NCBI RefSeq assembly: GCF_030651625.1
Contig: NZ_JAUSCF010000006.1
Span: forward strand, 248,001-312,000
Origin: Hydrogenophaga sp.
GTDB lineage: Bacteria > Pseudomonadota > Gammaproteobacteria > Burkholderiales > Burkholderiaceae_C
Length of the DNA: 64,000 nt
Direction: 5' to 3'
Positions 1-9,369 of the stretch are shown one piece after another. Within the stretch, counting starts at the first letter, position 1; every line of letters begins with the position of its first letter. Both the position numbers and the translations under genes were made by a program. A model generated the notes under the pieces. The model was not told the DNA's origin and did no database searches. It was given only the letters and a program-made list of their open reading frames with translations.

Positions 1-1473
1 TTCGGTGCCAGCGCCCTGACCGACGCCTTCAACGTCGCCTTCCGCATTCCGAACTTTTTCCGGCGTCTGTTCGCTGAAGGCGCTTTCAGTCAGGCCTTTG
101 TGCCGGTACTGGCTGCCGTGCGGGAGAAGGATGGTGATGCGTCCACCAAGGAGTTGGTGAACCAGATTGCCACGGTGCTTGCCTGGGCGCTGACCTTCAC
201 CTGCATTCTGGGTGTGTTGGGTGCACCGGTGCTGGTCTGGGCCATGGCCAGCGGACTTAAACAGTCCCCCGAAGGCTTTGAGGCCGCCATTTTCATGACC
301 CGCTGGATGTTTCCCTACATCGCCTTCATGTCACTGGTGGCGTTCTCCGCAGGCATTCTGAACACCTGGAAGCGCTTCGCGGTGCCGGCCGCCACGCCGG
401 TGCTGCTCAATGTGGCCTTGATCGCCGCCGCCGGCTGGGGTGCGCCCTGGTTCGGCAGCATGGGCATCGAGCCCATTTACGCCATGGCCGCAGGGGTACT
501 GCTGGGTGGGGCGCTGCAGTTGTCGGTGCAAATACCCGCCTTGCGTCGGTTGGGCATGCTGCCCCAGGTGAGTTTGCGCTGGTCGGCGCTGAGCACGGCG
601 TGGCAGCACCCTGGCACGCGCCGCGTCACCACGCTGATGCTGCCAGCGTTGCTGGGCGTGAGCGTGGCGCAGATATCGCTGCTGATCAACACCCAGATTG
701 CGTCGCATTTGACGGTGGGCAGCGTGAGCTGGCTCACCTATGCCGACCGGTTGATGGAGTTTCCCACCGCCATGTTGGGCGTGGCGTTGGGCGTGGTGCT
801 GCTGCCCCAGTTGGCGGCGGCCCGGGCTGCGGACGATGCCGATCGCTACAGCGGCCTGCTGGACTGGGGTCTGCGCCTGGTGGTGCTGCTGGCGGTGCCC
901 AGTGCGGTGGCCTTGCTGACCTTTGCCCGTCCGCTGGTCGCGGTGCTGTACCACTATGGCGCTTTCACCGATGCCGATGTGCAGCAAACGGCGCTGGCCT
1001 TGATGGGCTATGGTGCGGGCCTGATCGGGCTGATCGCCATCAAGGTGCTGGCACCCGGTTTCTATGCTCGCCAGGACATTCGCACACCCGTGAAAATCGC
1101 CATCGTGGTGCTGGTGCTGACCCAGTGCATGAATCTGGTGCTGGTCCCGTACTTTGCACACGCCGGGCTGGCGCTGGCCATCGGCATTGGCGCCATGGTC
1201 AATGCCTTGTGGCTGTTGCTGGGTCTGATCAAGCGAGGTGCCTACTCACCGTCACCCGGCTGGGGTCGCTTTGGTTTGCAGGTGGTGGCTGCCAGCGCGT
1301 TGTTGGCGGTTTTCTTGATGGCGATGACCACCCAGGTGAACTGGCTGGGTTTTGAAGGGCGCGCTCTTGGTCGCGTGGGGTTGTTGACCCTCTGTATCCT
1401 GGGGGCCGTTCTGGTGTATTTTGTGACTTTGCTGCTGTCGGGTTTGAACCTGCGCCAATTCGTCCGAAAATAG
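1..1473 (+). CDS. murJ: MurJ lipid II flippase, 5' end outside window
   Basis: Flips lipid II across the inner membrane for peptidoglycan synthesis. The reading frame is open from base 1, well before the GTG at 100 listed in the track, so the N-terminus lies outside the window and 490 residues are visible. The first visible residues include the family signature AEGAFSQAFVPV, followed by many hydrophobic segments consistent with the 14-helix MurJ/MviN fold. It ends in RQFVRK. A SirB1-like gene follows 27 bp later on the same strand. Family assignment is very secure; only the start is missing. Confidence 0.97.
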   Translation, partial: FGASALTDAFNVAFRIPNFFRRLFAEGAFSQAFVPVLAAVREKDGDASTKELVNQIATVLAWALTFTCILGVLGAPVLVWAMASGLKQSPEGFEAAIFMTRWMFPYIAFMSLVAFSAGILNTWKRFAVPAATPVLLNVALIAAAGWGAPWFGSMGIEPIYAMAAGVLLGGALQLSVQIPALRRLGMLPQVSLRWSALSTAWQHPGTRRVTTLMLPALLGVSVAQISLLINTQIASHLTVGSVSWLTYADRLMEFPTAMLGVALGVVLLPQLAAARAADDADRYSGLLDWGLRLVVLLAVPSAVALLTFARPLVAVLYHYGAFTDADVQQTALALMGYGAGLIGLIAIKVLAPGFYARQDIRTPVKIAIVVLVLTQCMNLVLVPYFAHAGLALAIGIGAMVNALWLLLGLIKRGAYSPSPGWGRFGLQVVAASALLAVFLMAMTTQVNWLGFEGRALGRVGLLTLCILGAVLVYFVTLLLSGLNLRQFVRK

Positions 1474-1500
1474 CCGAACCGCTTCCACCTCCCTTCCACC

Positions 1501-2358
1501 ATGTCTGACGCCTACGACTATCTGGCGCCCACGCCTCTGGGGTACTTCGCTGCCTTGGTGGGGGATGACGAAACCTTGCCTCTGCTGGAAGCAGCCACCG
1601 CTGTGGCGCAGGACGAATACCCCGATCTTGATGTGCAGGCCGTGCTGGGTGATGTGGATCAACTGCTGGCCCGCGTGCGTCGGCGCTGTGCGTCAGAGAC
1701 CGAACAGTTGCCACGTCTGCGGCTACTGAACCAGTTTTTCTTTCATGACATGGGGTTTGGCGGCAACGTCAACAACTACTACGACCCGGACAACAGCTAT
1801 CTGAATGCTGTGTTGCGCACGCGCCGGGGAATCCCCATCACGCTGGCGGTGCTCTGGCTGGAGCTGGCCCAGGGGCTGGGGCTCAAGGCGCGTGGCGTCA
1901 ACTTCCCCGGACATTTCATGGTCAAGGTCAACTTGCCGAACGGGCAAGTGGTGATCGATCCTTTCAGTGGGCAGTCGCTCAGCCGAGAAGACCTGTCGGA
2001 ACGGCTGGAACCCTACAAGCGGCGCAATGGCCTGGTCGACGATTTTGATGTGCCGGTGGGGCTGTACCTGCAAGCCGCTGCCCCCCGCGACATCCTCGCC
2101 CGCATCCTGCGCAATCTGAAGGAAATTCACCGCACCCAGGAGGACTGGCTGCGCCTGATCGCGGTGCAGGATCGCCTGCTGGTGCTGCTGCCGGATGCTT
2201 GGAGCGAATACCGCGACCGCGGTCTGGCCTGGGCCGAAATGGGCGAAATTCGACTGGCTGTGAGCGACCTCGAGATTTACATCGACCACACCGAAGACAC
2301 CCTGGAGCGCGATGCCATCGATCTGCGCCTGCAGGAACTGCGCCGCGCGCTCAACTGA
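1501..2358 (+). CDS. SirB1-like protein (transglutaminase-like fold plus TPR-like tail)
   Basis: A 285-residue soluble protein of the SirB1/YchA family, whose biochemical role is not settled. The central part (about residues 60–150) has the conserved stretches FFHDMGFGGN, NSYLNAVL and RRGIPITLAVLWLELA, and the GVNFPGHFMVKV segment that aligns with the transglutaminase-like fold. No catalytic cysteine is apparent there, so enzymatic activity should not be assumed. The C-terminal third is helical and TPR-like (DAWSEYRDRGLAWAEMG). It follows murJ closely and may be co-transcribed. No strong Shine-Dalgarno sequence is visible before the ATG. Confidence 0.88.
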   Translation: MSDAYDYLAPTPLGYFAALVGDDETLPLLEAATAVAQDEYPDLDVQAVLGDVDQLLARVRRRCASETEQLPRLRLLNQFFFHDMGFGGNVNNYYDPDNSYLNAVLRTRRGIPITLAVLWLELAQGLGLKARGVNFPGHFMVKVNLPNGQVVIDPFSGQSLSREDLSERLEPYKRRNGLVDDFDVPVGLYLQAAAPRDILARILRNLKEIHRTQEDWLRLIAVQDRLLVLLPDAWSEYRDRGLAWAEMGEIRLAVSDLEIYIDHTEDTLERDAIDLRLQELRRALN

Positions 2359-2379
2359 CCGGGTGAGCCCGCTTCGCCC

Positions 2380-3012
2380 ATGACCAAATTGCTGATTCTG
2401 GGCGCCACCGGCCTTGTGGGCCGATCGGTGCTGAGCCAGGCGCTGGCCGACCGCGTTGTAGGGCGTGTGGTCGCACCCACCCGAAAACCCTTGCCACCCC
2501 ATGCCCGCCTGCTCAATCCGCAACCGGATTTCGAGCGATTGCCCGCCGACGCAGACTGGTGGAAGGTGGATGCGGTGATTTGCGCGCTGGGTACGACCAT
2601 CGCCAAAGCGGGGTCCCGGGAGGCTTTTTACCGGGTGGACCACGATTTGCCCTTGCGCGCAGCCGAACTGGCGCGGGCGCACGGTGCCCGGGCTTATGCA
2701 TTGAACTCGGCGCTCGGCGCGGACCCGCTGTCCAGGGTGTTCTATTCGCGTACCAAGGGCGAGCTGGAGCGCGATCTGCAGAAACTGGGCTATCCCTCCC
2801 TCACCCTGGTGCGGCCGGGGTTGATTGGCGGCGATCGCGGGGAGTCGCGCCCGGCCGAGCAGATCGGTGTGGCGCTGTCGCAGTGGCTGCGCCCGCTGCT
2901 GCCGCTGCGCTATCGCGTGGTGCCGGCCGAAAGCATCGCTCACCATTTGCTTCAGGCCGCCTTGGCGGCCCGCCACGGTGTGCATGTGGTGCCGTCTGAA
3001 GCGATGGTTTGA
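2380..3012 (+). CDS. NAD(P)-binding atypical SDR (TIP30-like)
   Basis: A 210-residue Rossmann-fold protein. It begins with the dinucleotide motif LILGATGLVGRSV (residues 4–16) and carries NSALGADP, followed by YSRTKGELE, in which Tyr and Lys sit in the SDR YxxxK spacing. This is the pattern of short atypical SDRs related to TIP30/HTATIP2, often annotated as nucleoside-diphosphate-sugar epimerase or oxidoreductase. The substrate cannot be predicted. It lies 21 bp after the SirB1-like gene on the same strand and converges on purM. Confidence 0.82.
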   Translation: MTKLLILGATGLVGRSVLSQALADRVVGRVVAPTRKPLPPHARLLNPQPDFERLPADADWWKVDAVICALGTTIAKAGSREAFYRVDHDLPLRAAELARAHGARAYALNSALGADPLSRVFYSRTKGELERDLQKLGYPSLTLVRPGLIGGDRGESRPAEQIGVALSQWLRPLLPLRYRVVPAESIAHHLLQAALAARHGVHVVPSEAMV

Positions 3013-3125
3013 AGCAGAACATCCCTGCCGCGCCATGCGCGACCCCATCGATGTGGGGCTACCAGCGGCCCGGTCTGATCGCTCCGTCAACGACGGTCTG
3101 AGGGGGGCCAGGTTGATGGTGGCTG

Positions 3126-4193
3126 TCAGGCCACGACCACCGCCGCGCCCGTGCCACGCTCGGCGATCGCACCAATCTCAAATACCGTTTCGCCCAGCTC
3201 GCGCAGCTTGGCGGCGCAGGCAGGCGCTTCTTCGGCCGCGATCACCACCACCATGCCGATCCCGTTGTTGAAGGTGCGGTTCATCTCGATGTCGTCGATG
3301 CCAGCGGTTTTCTGCAGCCACGCGAACAGTTCGGTCTGTGGCCAACTACCCTTCTTCAAGTGGGCGGCTGTGCCTTCGGGCAGCACACGCGGGATGTTCT
3401 CCAGCAGGCCGCCACCGGTGATGTGGGCCAGGGCCTTGATGCCGCCGGGTGAGGCGGCATCTGCCGAATGCGGATACGCGGCCAGCGCAGCCAGCATGTT
3501 CTTCACGTACAGGCGCGTGGGGGCCATGATGGCTTCCCGGAACGGCTGGCCGTCCAGCGTGGATGGCAGGTCGGTGCCGGCGCGTTCGATGCACTTTCGC
3601 ACCAGGGAAAAGCCGTTGGAGTGCACGCCATGCGAGGCCAGGCCCAGCACCACGTCGCCAGGCTTGACGCTCTGGCCGCTGAGAATTTTGGATTTTTCAA
3701 CCGCGCCCACACAGAAGCCGGCCAGGTCGTATTCGCCGGCCGGGTACATGCCGGGCATTTCTGCTGTTTCACCACCAATGAGAGCGCAGCCGGAGAGCTC
3801 ACAACCCCTGGCAATCCCGCCCACCACCGCAGCGGCCGTATCCACATCCAGCTTGCCGCAGGCAAAGTAGTCCAGAAAGAAAAGGGGTTCGGCGCCCTGT
3901 ACCAGCACATCGTTCACGCTCATGCCCACGAGGTCGATGCCCACGGTGTCGTGCATGTCCCATTCGAAAGCCAGTTTGAGCTTGGTGCCTACGCCGTCGG
4001 TGCCACTGACCAGCACCGGCTCCCGGTAGCGTTTGGGCACTTCGAAAAGGGCGCCAAATCCGCCAATCCCGGCCAGCACGCCTTCGCGCATGGTCTTCTT
4101 GGCCAGGGGCTTGATGCGTTCGATGAGCGCATCACCCGCGTCGATGTCGACGCCGGCGTCTTTGTACGAAATGGGAGGGGTGGGGGAGGTCAT
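3126..4193 (-). CDS. purM: Phosphoribosylformylglycinamidine cyclo-ligase (AIR synthetase)
   Basis: Fifth step of de novo purine synthesis: ATP-dependent closure of FGAM to aminoimidazole ribotide in the cytoplasm. The 355 residues match the usual length. The N-terminal [19 protein letters not shown], the ATP-binding segment [13 protein letters not shown], the [23 protein letters not shown] block and [12 protein letters not shown] are all typical of PurM. It is transcribed away from the perM–hda cluster, with about 190 bp of shared upstream DNA. Nothing is missing or odd. Confidence 0.97.
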   Translation of the reverse strand: MTSPTPPISYKDAGVDIDAGDALIERIKPLAKKTMREGVLAGIGGFGALFEVPKRYREPVLVSGTDGVGTKLKLAFEWDMHDTVGIDLVGMSVNDVLVQGAEPLFFLDYFACGKLDVDTAAAVVGGIARGCELSGCALIGGETAEMPGMYPAGEYDLAGFCVGAVEKSKILSGQSVKPGDVVLGLASHGVHSNGFSLVRKCIERAGTDLPSTLDGQPFREAIMAPTRLYVKNMLAALAAYPHSADAASPGGIKALAHITGGGLLENIPRVLPEGTAAHLKKGSWPQTELFAWLQKTAGIDDIEMNRTFNNGIGMVVVIAAEEAPACAAKLRELGETVFEIGAIAERGTGAAVVVA

Positions 4194-4385
4194 GTGGGCA
4201 GGGCGGCGTGGGCCGCGAGGGGGTAGGAAGTAGGCAACTCAAGTCACCGGCGCAGCGCCTTTTGGCGGGGCGGAGCCGGCGCCGGGGGCGTTCGGCGTCG
4301 ACAACAAGGGGGCGGAATAGAATTTGGGGTGGATTTTAAGGGTTTGCTCCTGCCGCCCGTCCTGTCAACACGCCGAACAGCATCC

Positions 4386-5510
4386 ATGACCTTCACCCCC
4401 ACCCAGATCCGCGCCGCCGTCTGGACCTCGATCGCGGTGGCGAGCTGGCTCCTGCTGACGCTGCTGGCGCCGGTGTTGATGCCGTTCCTGCTGGCGGCGG
4501 TGATTGCCTATGTCTTGCACCCCCTGGTGGAGTGGATGCGGGCAAAGCGCGTGCCTCGCTGGCTGGGTGCCGGCCTGGCCATCACCTCGCTCATGCTGGT
4601 GCTGCTGGCGGTGGTGCTGCTTATCGTGCCTGTCATCACCAAGCAGGTCCCGCTGCTGCGAGACCAGGTGCCTGATCTGCTGGAGCGTCTCAACGACTGG
4701 GTGGTGCCCTTCGCGGCCCGCTTCGGCGTGGATGCCCAGGTCGACGTCTCCGTGGTCCGAGAAGGCCTCAAATCACTCGTCAGCGGCCACGAGGGTGAAC
4801 TGATCAACAGCCTGCTGTCTTCATTGCGCATCGGTGGCAGCGCCCTGGCTGCGGTGGTGGGCAATCTGTTTCTCATGCCCATCGTGGCGTTTTACCTTCT
4901 GCTGGACTGGAACAATCTGGTTCAGCGATCCAAGGGCTTGATTCCGCCGCGCTGGCGCGAAAACGTTCAGAGTTTCCTGGACGAAACCGACGAAGTGCTT
5001 GGCCAATACCTGCGGGGCCAGTTGGTCGTGATGGGCTTGCTGGCGGTGCTCTACACCGTGTTGCTGGTCCTGGTGGGGCTGGACCTGGCCTTGCCGATTG
5101 GCGTGTTCACCGGGTTGGCGGGCTTCGTGCCGTACCTGGGTTTCGGGCTTGGGCTGATGCTGGCCCTGCTGGCGGCTTTACTGCAGTTTCAGACCCTTCT
5201 TGGGGTGGCGCTGGTTTTCGGCGCTTACATGTTGGGGCAGGCCTTTGAAAGCATGTACCTCACGCCGCGGCTGCTGGGCGAGCGTATTGGCTTGCACCCC
5301 ATTGCCGTCATCTTTGCCCTGCTGGCATTTGGTCACCTGTTTGGCTTCGTGGGTGTGTTGATCGCGCTGCCGGCCAGTGCGGTGCTGCTGGTGGCGATTC
5401 GCCGCGCTCGCAACGAGTACCTCAGGAGCGAGCTCTACCTTGACGAAGCGCCCGCCCAGCCTTCGCCCCCGTTGGCCCTCCCGCCTTCTTCCCAAGGTGG
5501 CGAAGCGTGA
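4386..5510 (+). CDS. AI-2E/PerM-family membrane transporter
   Basis: An inner-membrane protein of the AI-2 exporter-like (PerM/TqsA) superfamily; the substrate is unknown. I chose the ATG at 4386 (MTFTPTQIRAAVW) rather than the track's upstream GTG at 4329, because homologues start just before the first membrane helix. The 374 residues show two N-terminal helices, a third near LGAGLAITSLML, a large extramembrane loop, and a C-terminal bundle containing GFVPYLGFGLG, characteristic of the family. Its stop overlaps the hda start region, so the cluster is probably translationally coupled. Confidence 0.88.
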   Translation: MTFTPTQIRAAVWTSIAVASWLLLTLLAPVLMPFLLAAVIAYVLHPLVEWMRAKRVPRWLGAGLAITSLMLVLLAVVLLIVPVITKQVPLLRDQVPDLLERLNDWVVPFAARFGVDAQVDVSVVREGLKSLVSGHEGELINSLLSSLRIGGSALAAVVGNLFLMPIVAFYLLLDWNNLVQRSKGLIPPRWRENVQSFLDETDEVLGQYLRGQLVVMGLLAVLYTVLLVLVGLDLALPIGVFTGLAGFVPYLGFGLGLMLALLAALLQFQTLLGVALVFGAYMLGQAFESMYLTPRLLGERIGLHPIAVIFALLAFGHLFGFVGVLIALPASAVLLVAIRRARNEYLRSELYLDEAPAQPSPPLALPPSSQGGEA

Positions 5511-6214
5511 GCATGGACCCCGTTTCGATGAAGCAGATGGCCCTGGACATTGGCCTGGCCCCGGTGCCTACATTGAGCAACTTTGTCGCCGCCGGCAACG
5601 AGGCTGCACTCGAGCATCTGCGCCTTTGGACGGGCAACGCCCTGCGCTCGCCAGTGCCCACTTTCATCTGGGGTGAAGGCGGCAGCGGCAAGTCGCATCT
5701 GTTGCGCGGGGTGCGCGAATCTCTTCGGGAGCAGGGCAGCCGCGTGGGCTGGATCGACCCGACCACGCTCCACCCCCCTGAATACGACGAGCACTGGGAT
5801 GCGGTGCTGCTTGATGACTGCCATCTTTACACCGCCGAACAACAAGCCGCCGCCTTCAACTGGTTCGTGAATGCGCAAAATCCGCCCCATGGCCAGGCCC
5901 GCTGGGTATTAGCCGCTGCGGACCGACCGCCGGCCGACCTGCAACTTCGTGAAGACCTGCGCACCCGCCTGGGCTGGGGACATGTGTTCCAGTTGCGGGC
6001 GCTGGGCGAAGCCGAACGCCGTGCGGTATTGCGCCGGTCGGCTGACGAGCGTGGCGTGTTCCTCAGCGACGAGGTCATGGACTTCATGCTGACCCGTTTT
6101 GCACGCGACCTCTCCAGTCTGATGCTGCTGCTGGATCAGCTCGATGGTTATGCCTTGCGCACCCAGCGCACCATCACCATCCCGCTGATCAAATCCATGC
6201 TCGAGAACGAATGA
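5507..6214 (+). CDS. hda: DnaA regulatory inactivator Hda
   Basis: AAA+ protein that, with the DNA-loaded beta clamp, stimulates ATP hydrolysis by DnaA and so limits re-initiation. Visible are a P-loop, GEGGSGKSH, a Walker B AVLLDDCHLY, and a DnaA-like C-terminal lid. The N-terminal QMALDI fits the QLxLxL-type beta-clamp-binding peptide. Three starts are possible: GTG 5507 (overlapping the perM stop), ATG 5513 and ATG 5528; the last gives MKQMALDIG and resembles other Hda proteins best. The 3' end overlaps the HAD gene by ATGA, indicating coupling. Confidence 0.92.
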   Translation: MSMDPVSMKQMALDIGLAPVPTLSNFVAAGNEAALEHLRLWTGNALRSPVPTFIWGEGGSGKSHLLRGVRESLREQGSRVGWIDPTTLHPPEYDEHWDAVLLDDCHLYTAEQQAAAFNWFVNAQNPPHGQARWVLAAADRPPADLQLREDLRTRLGWGHVFQLRALGEAERRAVLRRSADERGVFLSDEVMDFMLTRFARDLSSLMLLLDQLDGYALRTQRTITIPLIKSMLENE

Positions 6215-6936
6215 CGACATCAACGAACCCTGACGCTTTGACGAACAGCTCCCCAGCCAACCCAGGCATTCGGCTCGCCCTCTTTGACCTCGATCACACC
6301 CTGATTCCGCTGGACTCCGACCACGCCTGGGGCGAGTTCACCGTGTCGCTGGGCTGGCGCGATGCGGCCACGTTCTCGCAGGCGAATGATCGGTTCTACG
6401 CCGCCTACAAGGCCGGCACGCTTGACATACATGAATACGTGCAGTTCGCCATCGCGGCTGTGCGCGAAAAAGGCATGGCTGCTGCCAACGATGCGCATGA
6501 GCGCTTCATGCAGCAGGTGATTCGCCCAGCGATGCAAGACCAGGCCATGGCCACGGTTCAGGCGCATCAGGCGGCTGGCGACGAGGTTGTGATCGTCACC
6601 GCCACCAATGCGTTCGTCACCCGTCCCATTGCCACCGCTTTTGGCGTGGACGAACTCATCGCGATCGACCTGGAGATGGATGCAACGGGTGCCCCCACCG
6701 GTGCGATTCGGGGTGTTCCTTCGTTCCGGGAGGGCAAGGTGGCGCGTGTGGAACAATGGCTGGGCGCGCGCGGCCTGAGCTGGGCCAGTGTGTCGCACAG
6801 CACTTTCTACAGCGACTCCATCAACGATTTGCCGCTGCTGGAGAAGGTGCACGAGCCTGTGGCGACCAATCCGGACGACCGGCTCAAGGCCATTGCCCTG
6901 GAGCGGGGCTGGCGCATATTGAACCTATTCGAATGA
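6211..6936 (+). CDS. HAD-IB family phosphatase (SerB-like)
   Basis: A 241-residue haloacid-dehalogenase subfamily IB hydrolase, a Mg2+-dependent phosphomonoesterase. All four motifs are present: nucleophile motif FDLDHTL near residue 26, the threonine of VTATNAF, the lysine in GKVARVEQW, and the acidic motif YSDSINDLPLL. In Burkholderiales this gene lies between hda and pcnB. The substrate is uncertain; phosphoserine-like or histidinol-phosphate-like activity is possible. It overlaps both neighbours by 4 bp (ATGA), so hda–HAD–pcnB is probably one translationally coupled operon. Confidence 0.9.
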   Translation: MTTSTNPDALTNSSPANPGIRLALFDLDHTLIPLDSDHAWGEFTVSLGWRDAATFSQANDRFYAAYKAGTLDIHEYVQFAIAAVREKGMAAANDAHERFMQQVIRPAMQDQAMATVQAHQAAGDEVVIVTATNAFVTRPIATAFGVDELIAIDLEMDATGAPTGAIRGVPSFREGKVARVEQWLGARGLSWASVSHSTFYSDSINDLPLLEKVHEPVATNPDDRLKAIALERGWRILNLFE

Positions 6937-8597
6937 TCAAAAAATTCATCAACAGGCTGCTGGGCAAGACCGACAGTGGCAACAGCCGCCGCGCCAGCCC
7001 GTTTGGCAAGCGCGAGGATGTGCCGGTACAGGTGCACGGTATCGACCCCCAACTGGTGGACCAGCGGGCACTGGACGTGGTGCACACCCTGAAGCAGGCC
7101 GGGCATGAAGCCTACATCGTGGGCGGCGCCGTGCGCGACCTGCTGCTGGGCCTGCGCCCCAAAGACTTCGACGTGGCCACCAGCGCCACGCCCGAACAGG
7201 TCAAAGGGCTGTTCCGTCGCGCTTTCATCATCGGGCGGCGCTTTCGCATCGTGCACGTGATTTACGGGCGCGGTCGCGAACACGAAATGATCGAGGTCTC
7301 CACCTTCCGTGCCTACCTGGACAGTGCCGACGCCGAACAGGTGGCCGGCAACGAGCGTACCAGCAAGGGCCAGCTCGCGGGGATGACGCACGCGGTCGAC
7401 GCCAGCGGGCGGGTGTTGCGCGACAACGTGTGGGGCCCCATCGAGCACGACGCCGCTCGCCGCGACTTCAGCATCAACGCGATGTACTACGACCCGGAAA
7501 GCCAGACCGTGGTCGATTTCCACCACGGCATCCGGGACGCAAAAAAGAAGACGCTGCGCATGATCGGCGACGCGGTCACCCGCTACCGCGAAGACCCGGT
7601 GCGCATCATCCGCGCGGTGCGTTTTGCGGCCAAGCTCAACGCACTGGGCTTCCAGTTCGACCCCAAGACCCGCGAGCCCCTGGTGGCCTCGCGCAACCTG
7701 CTGGCCGACGTGCCGCAGAGCCGCCTGTTTGACGAAATGCTCAAGCTGCTGCAGACCGGCCACGCGCTGGCCAGCATCGAACAGCTCAAGGCCCACGGCC
7801 TCGCCAATGGCATCTATCCCTTGCTCGATGTGGTGGTGCAGCGCGCCGACGACCCGTTCGTGAAACTGGCGCTGCAGGACACCGACCGCCGGGTGGGCGA
7901 GGGCAAGCCGGTGGCGCCCAGCTTCCTGCTGGCCTGCGTGCTGTGGGCCGATGTGCGCAAGGGCTGGAGCCAGCGTTTGCAGCCACGCCCCAACCAGCGC
8001 CCGACCCCGCCGGTGGCTGCCCTGCAGGACGCGGTGGACGATGCTTTCGATGCCCGCATCGGCGACGTGTCGGGCCGCGGCAAGCTGGGAGCGGACATGC
8101 GCGAGATCTGGATGATGCAGCCGCGCTTCGACAAGCGCGTGGGTTCATCACCGTTCAGTCTGGTGGACCAGGCGCGCTTTCGTGCCGGCTTCGACTTCCT
8201 GCGTCTGAGGGCCCAGGTGGGTGAGGTCGAGGAGGAATTGGCCCACTGGTGGGAAACCTTCCAGCACGCCAGTGACGAAATGCGCGAAGACATGATCGAC
8301 GCCCAGCGGCGCGCCAACCTGGCCAAGCCCGGTGGTCCGGGCGCTGCGCGCCGTGTCAAGCGCAGCGATGCTGAACATCCTGTGAACGCTCCGGCGCCTG
8401 ATCCCCGTTTCCGCCCAGTGGCTGGAGCAGAAAATGGCGAAGAAGACGATGCTCCCGAATCGGATGGCCCAACGGACGCTGTGCCGTCCGACGGCACAGC
8501 CCCAGCCAAAAAGCGCCGCCGCCGTCGCCGCAAACCCACCGGTGCCCCGCGTGCCGAAGGCGGCAGCGGTGGTGATGGACCGGGCGATCCCGGCTGA
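6933..8597 (+). CDS. pcnB: Poly(A) polymerase I
   Basis: Adds 3' poly(A) tails that promote RNA decay. The track begins at 6756, but the ATG at 6933 overlaps the HAD stop (ATGA) and gives MIKKFINRLLG, a normal PcnB start, 554 residues. The nucleotidyltransferase head shows GGAVRDLLLGLRPKDFDVAT with the catalytic DxD, then RRDFSINAMYYDP and the RNA-binding domain. The tail (last ~60 residues) is low-complexity and basic, with a KKRRRRRRKP run, probably disordered and RNA- or partner-binding. folK follows after 35 bp. Confidence 0.95.
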   Translation: MIKKFINRLLGKTDSGNSRRASPFGKREDVPVQVHGIDPQLVDQRALDVVHTLKQAGHEAYIVGGAVRDLLLGLRPKDFDVATSATPEQVKGLFRRAFIIGRRFRIVHVIYGRGREHEMIEVSTFRAYLDSADAEQVAGNERTSKGQLAGMTHAVDASGRVLRDNVWGPIEHDAARRDFSINAMYYDPESQTVVDFHHGIRDAKKKTLRMIGDAVTRYREDPVRIIRAVRFAAKLNALGFQFDPKTREPLVASRNLLADVPQSRLFDEMLKLLQTGHALASIEQLKAHGLANGIYPLLDVVVQRADDPFVKLALQDTDRRVGEGKPVAPSFLLACVLWADVRKGWSQRLQPRPNQRPTPPVAALQDAVDDAFDARIGDVSGRGKLGADMREIWMMQPRFDKRVGSSPFSLVDQARFRAGFDFLRLRAQVGEVEEELAHWWETFQHASDEMREDMIDAQRRANLAKPGGPGAARRVKRSDAEHPVNAPAPDPRFRPVAGAENGEEDDAPESDGPTDAVPSDGTAPAKKRRRRRRKPTGAPRAEGGSGGDGPGDPG

Positions 8598-8632
8598 TCA
8601 CGTTCGATCGGGCCAGGTGTTGGCCCGATGAC

Positions 8633-9115
8633 ATGGCGTCCATGATCCGCGAACCAGTCACCGCCTATGTGGCGCTGGGTGCCAACCTGGGCGATGCCGC
8701 CGGTGCACTTCGTGAAGCGGTGCAATCGTTGGCTCAGACCGACGGTGTTTCTGAAGTGCGTTGCTCGGGCCTGTACCGTTCGACACCGGTGGATGCCAGC
8801 GGGCCCGATTTCATCAACGCCGTGGTCGAGCTGCGCACCGTGCTGACCGCGCCCGACCTGCTGGATGCCCTGCAGGCCATCGAAAACCACGCAGGTCGAT
8901 TGCGCCCCTACCGACATGCGCCGCGCACGCTTGACCTGGACTTGCTGTTGTACGGCAGCGCCAGCGTTTCTTCTCCCAGGCTCACCGTGCCACACCCGCG
9001 CATGTGGCAGCGAGCGTTTGTACTGGTGCCGCTGGCCGAACTGGCGCCGCACCTGGTGAGTGCGCATCAGCTCGCAACGGTTGCCGAGCAGGTCATTGAG
9101 TCGCTGGAAGTCTGA
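8633..9115 (+). CDS. folK: 2-amino-4-hydroxy-6-hydroxymethyldihydropteridine pyrophosphokinase
   Basis: Transfers pyrophosphate from ATP to 6-hydroxymethyl-7,8-dihydropterin in folate synthesis. The 160 residues contain YVALGANLGDAAG, the SGLYRSTPV strand, and the family signature RPYRHAPRTLDLDLLLYG, followed by LTVPHPRMWQRAFVLVPL. The ATG at 8633 or the one at 8642 could be used; no strong Shine-Dalgarno sequence decides. It is last in the perM–hda–HAD–pcnB–folK run. A GC-rich intergenic repeat follows its stop. Confidence 0.96.
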   Translation: MASMIREPVTAYVALGANLGDAAGALREAVQSLAQTDGVSEVRCSGLYRSTPVDASGPDFINAVVELRTVLTAPDLLDALQAIENHAGRLRPYRHAPRTLDLDLLLYGSASVSSPRLTVPHPRMWQRAFVLVPLAELAPHLVSAHQLATVAEQVIESLEV

Positions 9116-9164
9116 ACGCCGTTGCGAGAGCGGTAAATTGCCCGATAGCAGGTGGACGAGGTTC

Positions 9165-9350
9165 CGGAGCGCCACAGTTCACGCCTGCAGAGGCGCAATC
9201 CAGAGAAACCGTGGAACCGGCTTGCCGGGCCACAGGTATCGCCCTTGAGGGGGTGGCGCGAAACGACGCGGGGGCAGTCATCCCAACCCCCACGCTCCGC
9301 CGCTGCGCGGGTCGCTGCCCCCCAAAGGGGCTGGCCTTGCTTGGGGTGGC
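9165..9350 (+). repeat. Intergenic GC-rich element, copy A
   Basis: Lies between the convergent stops of folK and pdxH. It carries the family core GTGGAACCGGCTTGCCGGGC followed by a CCACAGG block and a CCCTTGAGGGGG-type inverted repeat. The adjacent upstream block TTCCGGAGCG is also seen at copy B. Boundaries are approximate because they were judged by eye. Confidence 0.65.
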
Positions 9351-9369
9351 CCGGCGCTGTGGCCCCGAG

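Noticed and set aside
1723-3090. 455-residue minus-strand ORF
   Set aside because: Covers the SirB1-like and SDR genes in antisense; no motif, and a Gln/His/Arg-rich shadow composition.
4196-4320. GC-rich purM–perM spacer as a further copy of the intergenic element
   Set aside because: It is GC-rich with CCGGCGC blocks but lacks the GGAACCGGCTTCGCC core and the block order of the other copies.
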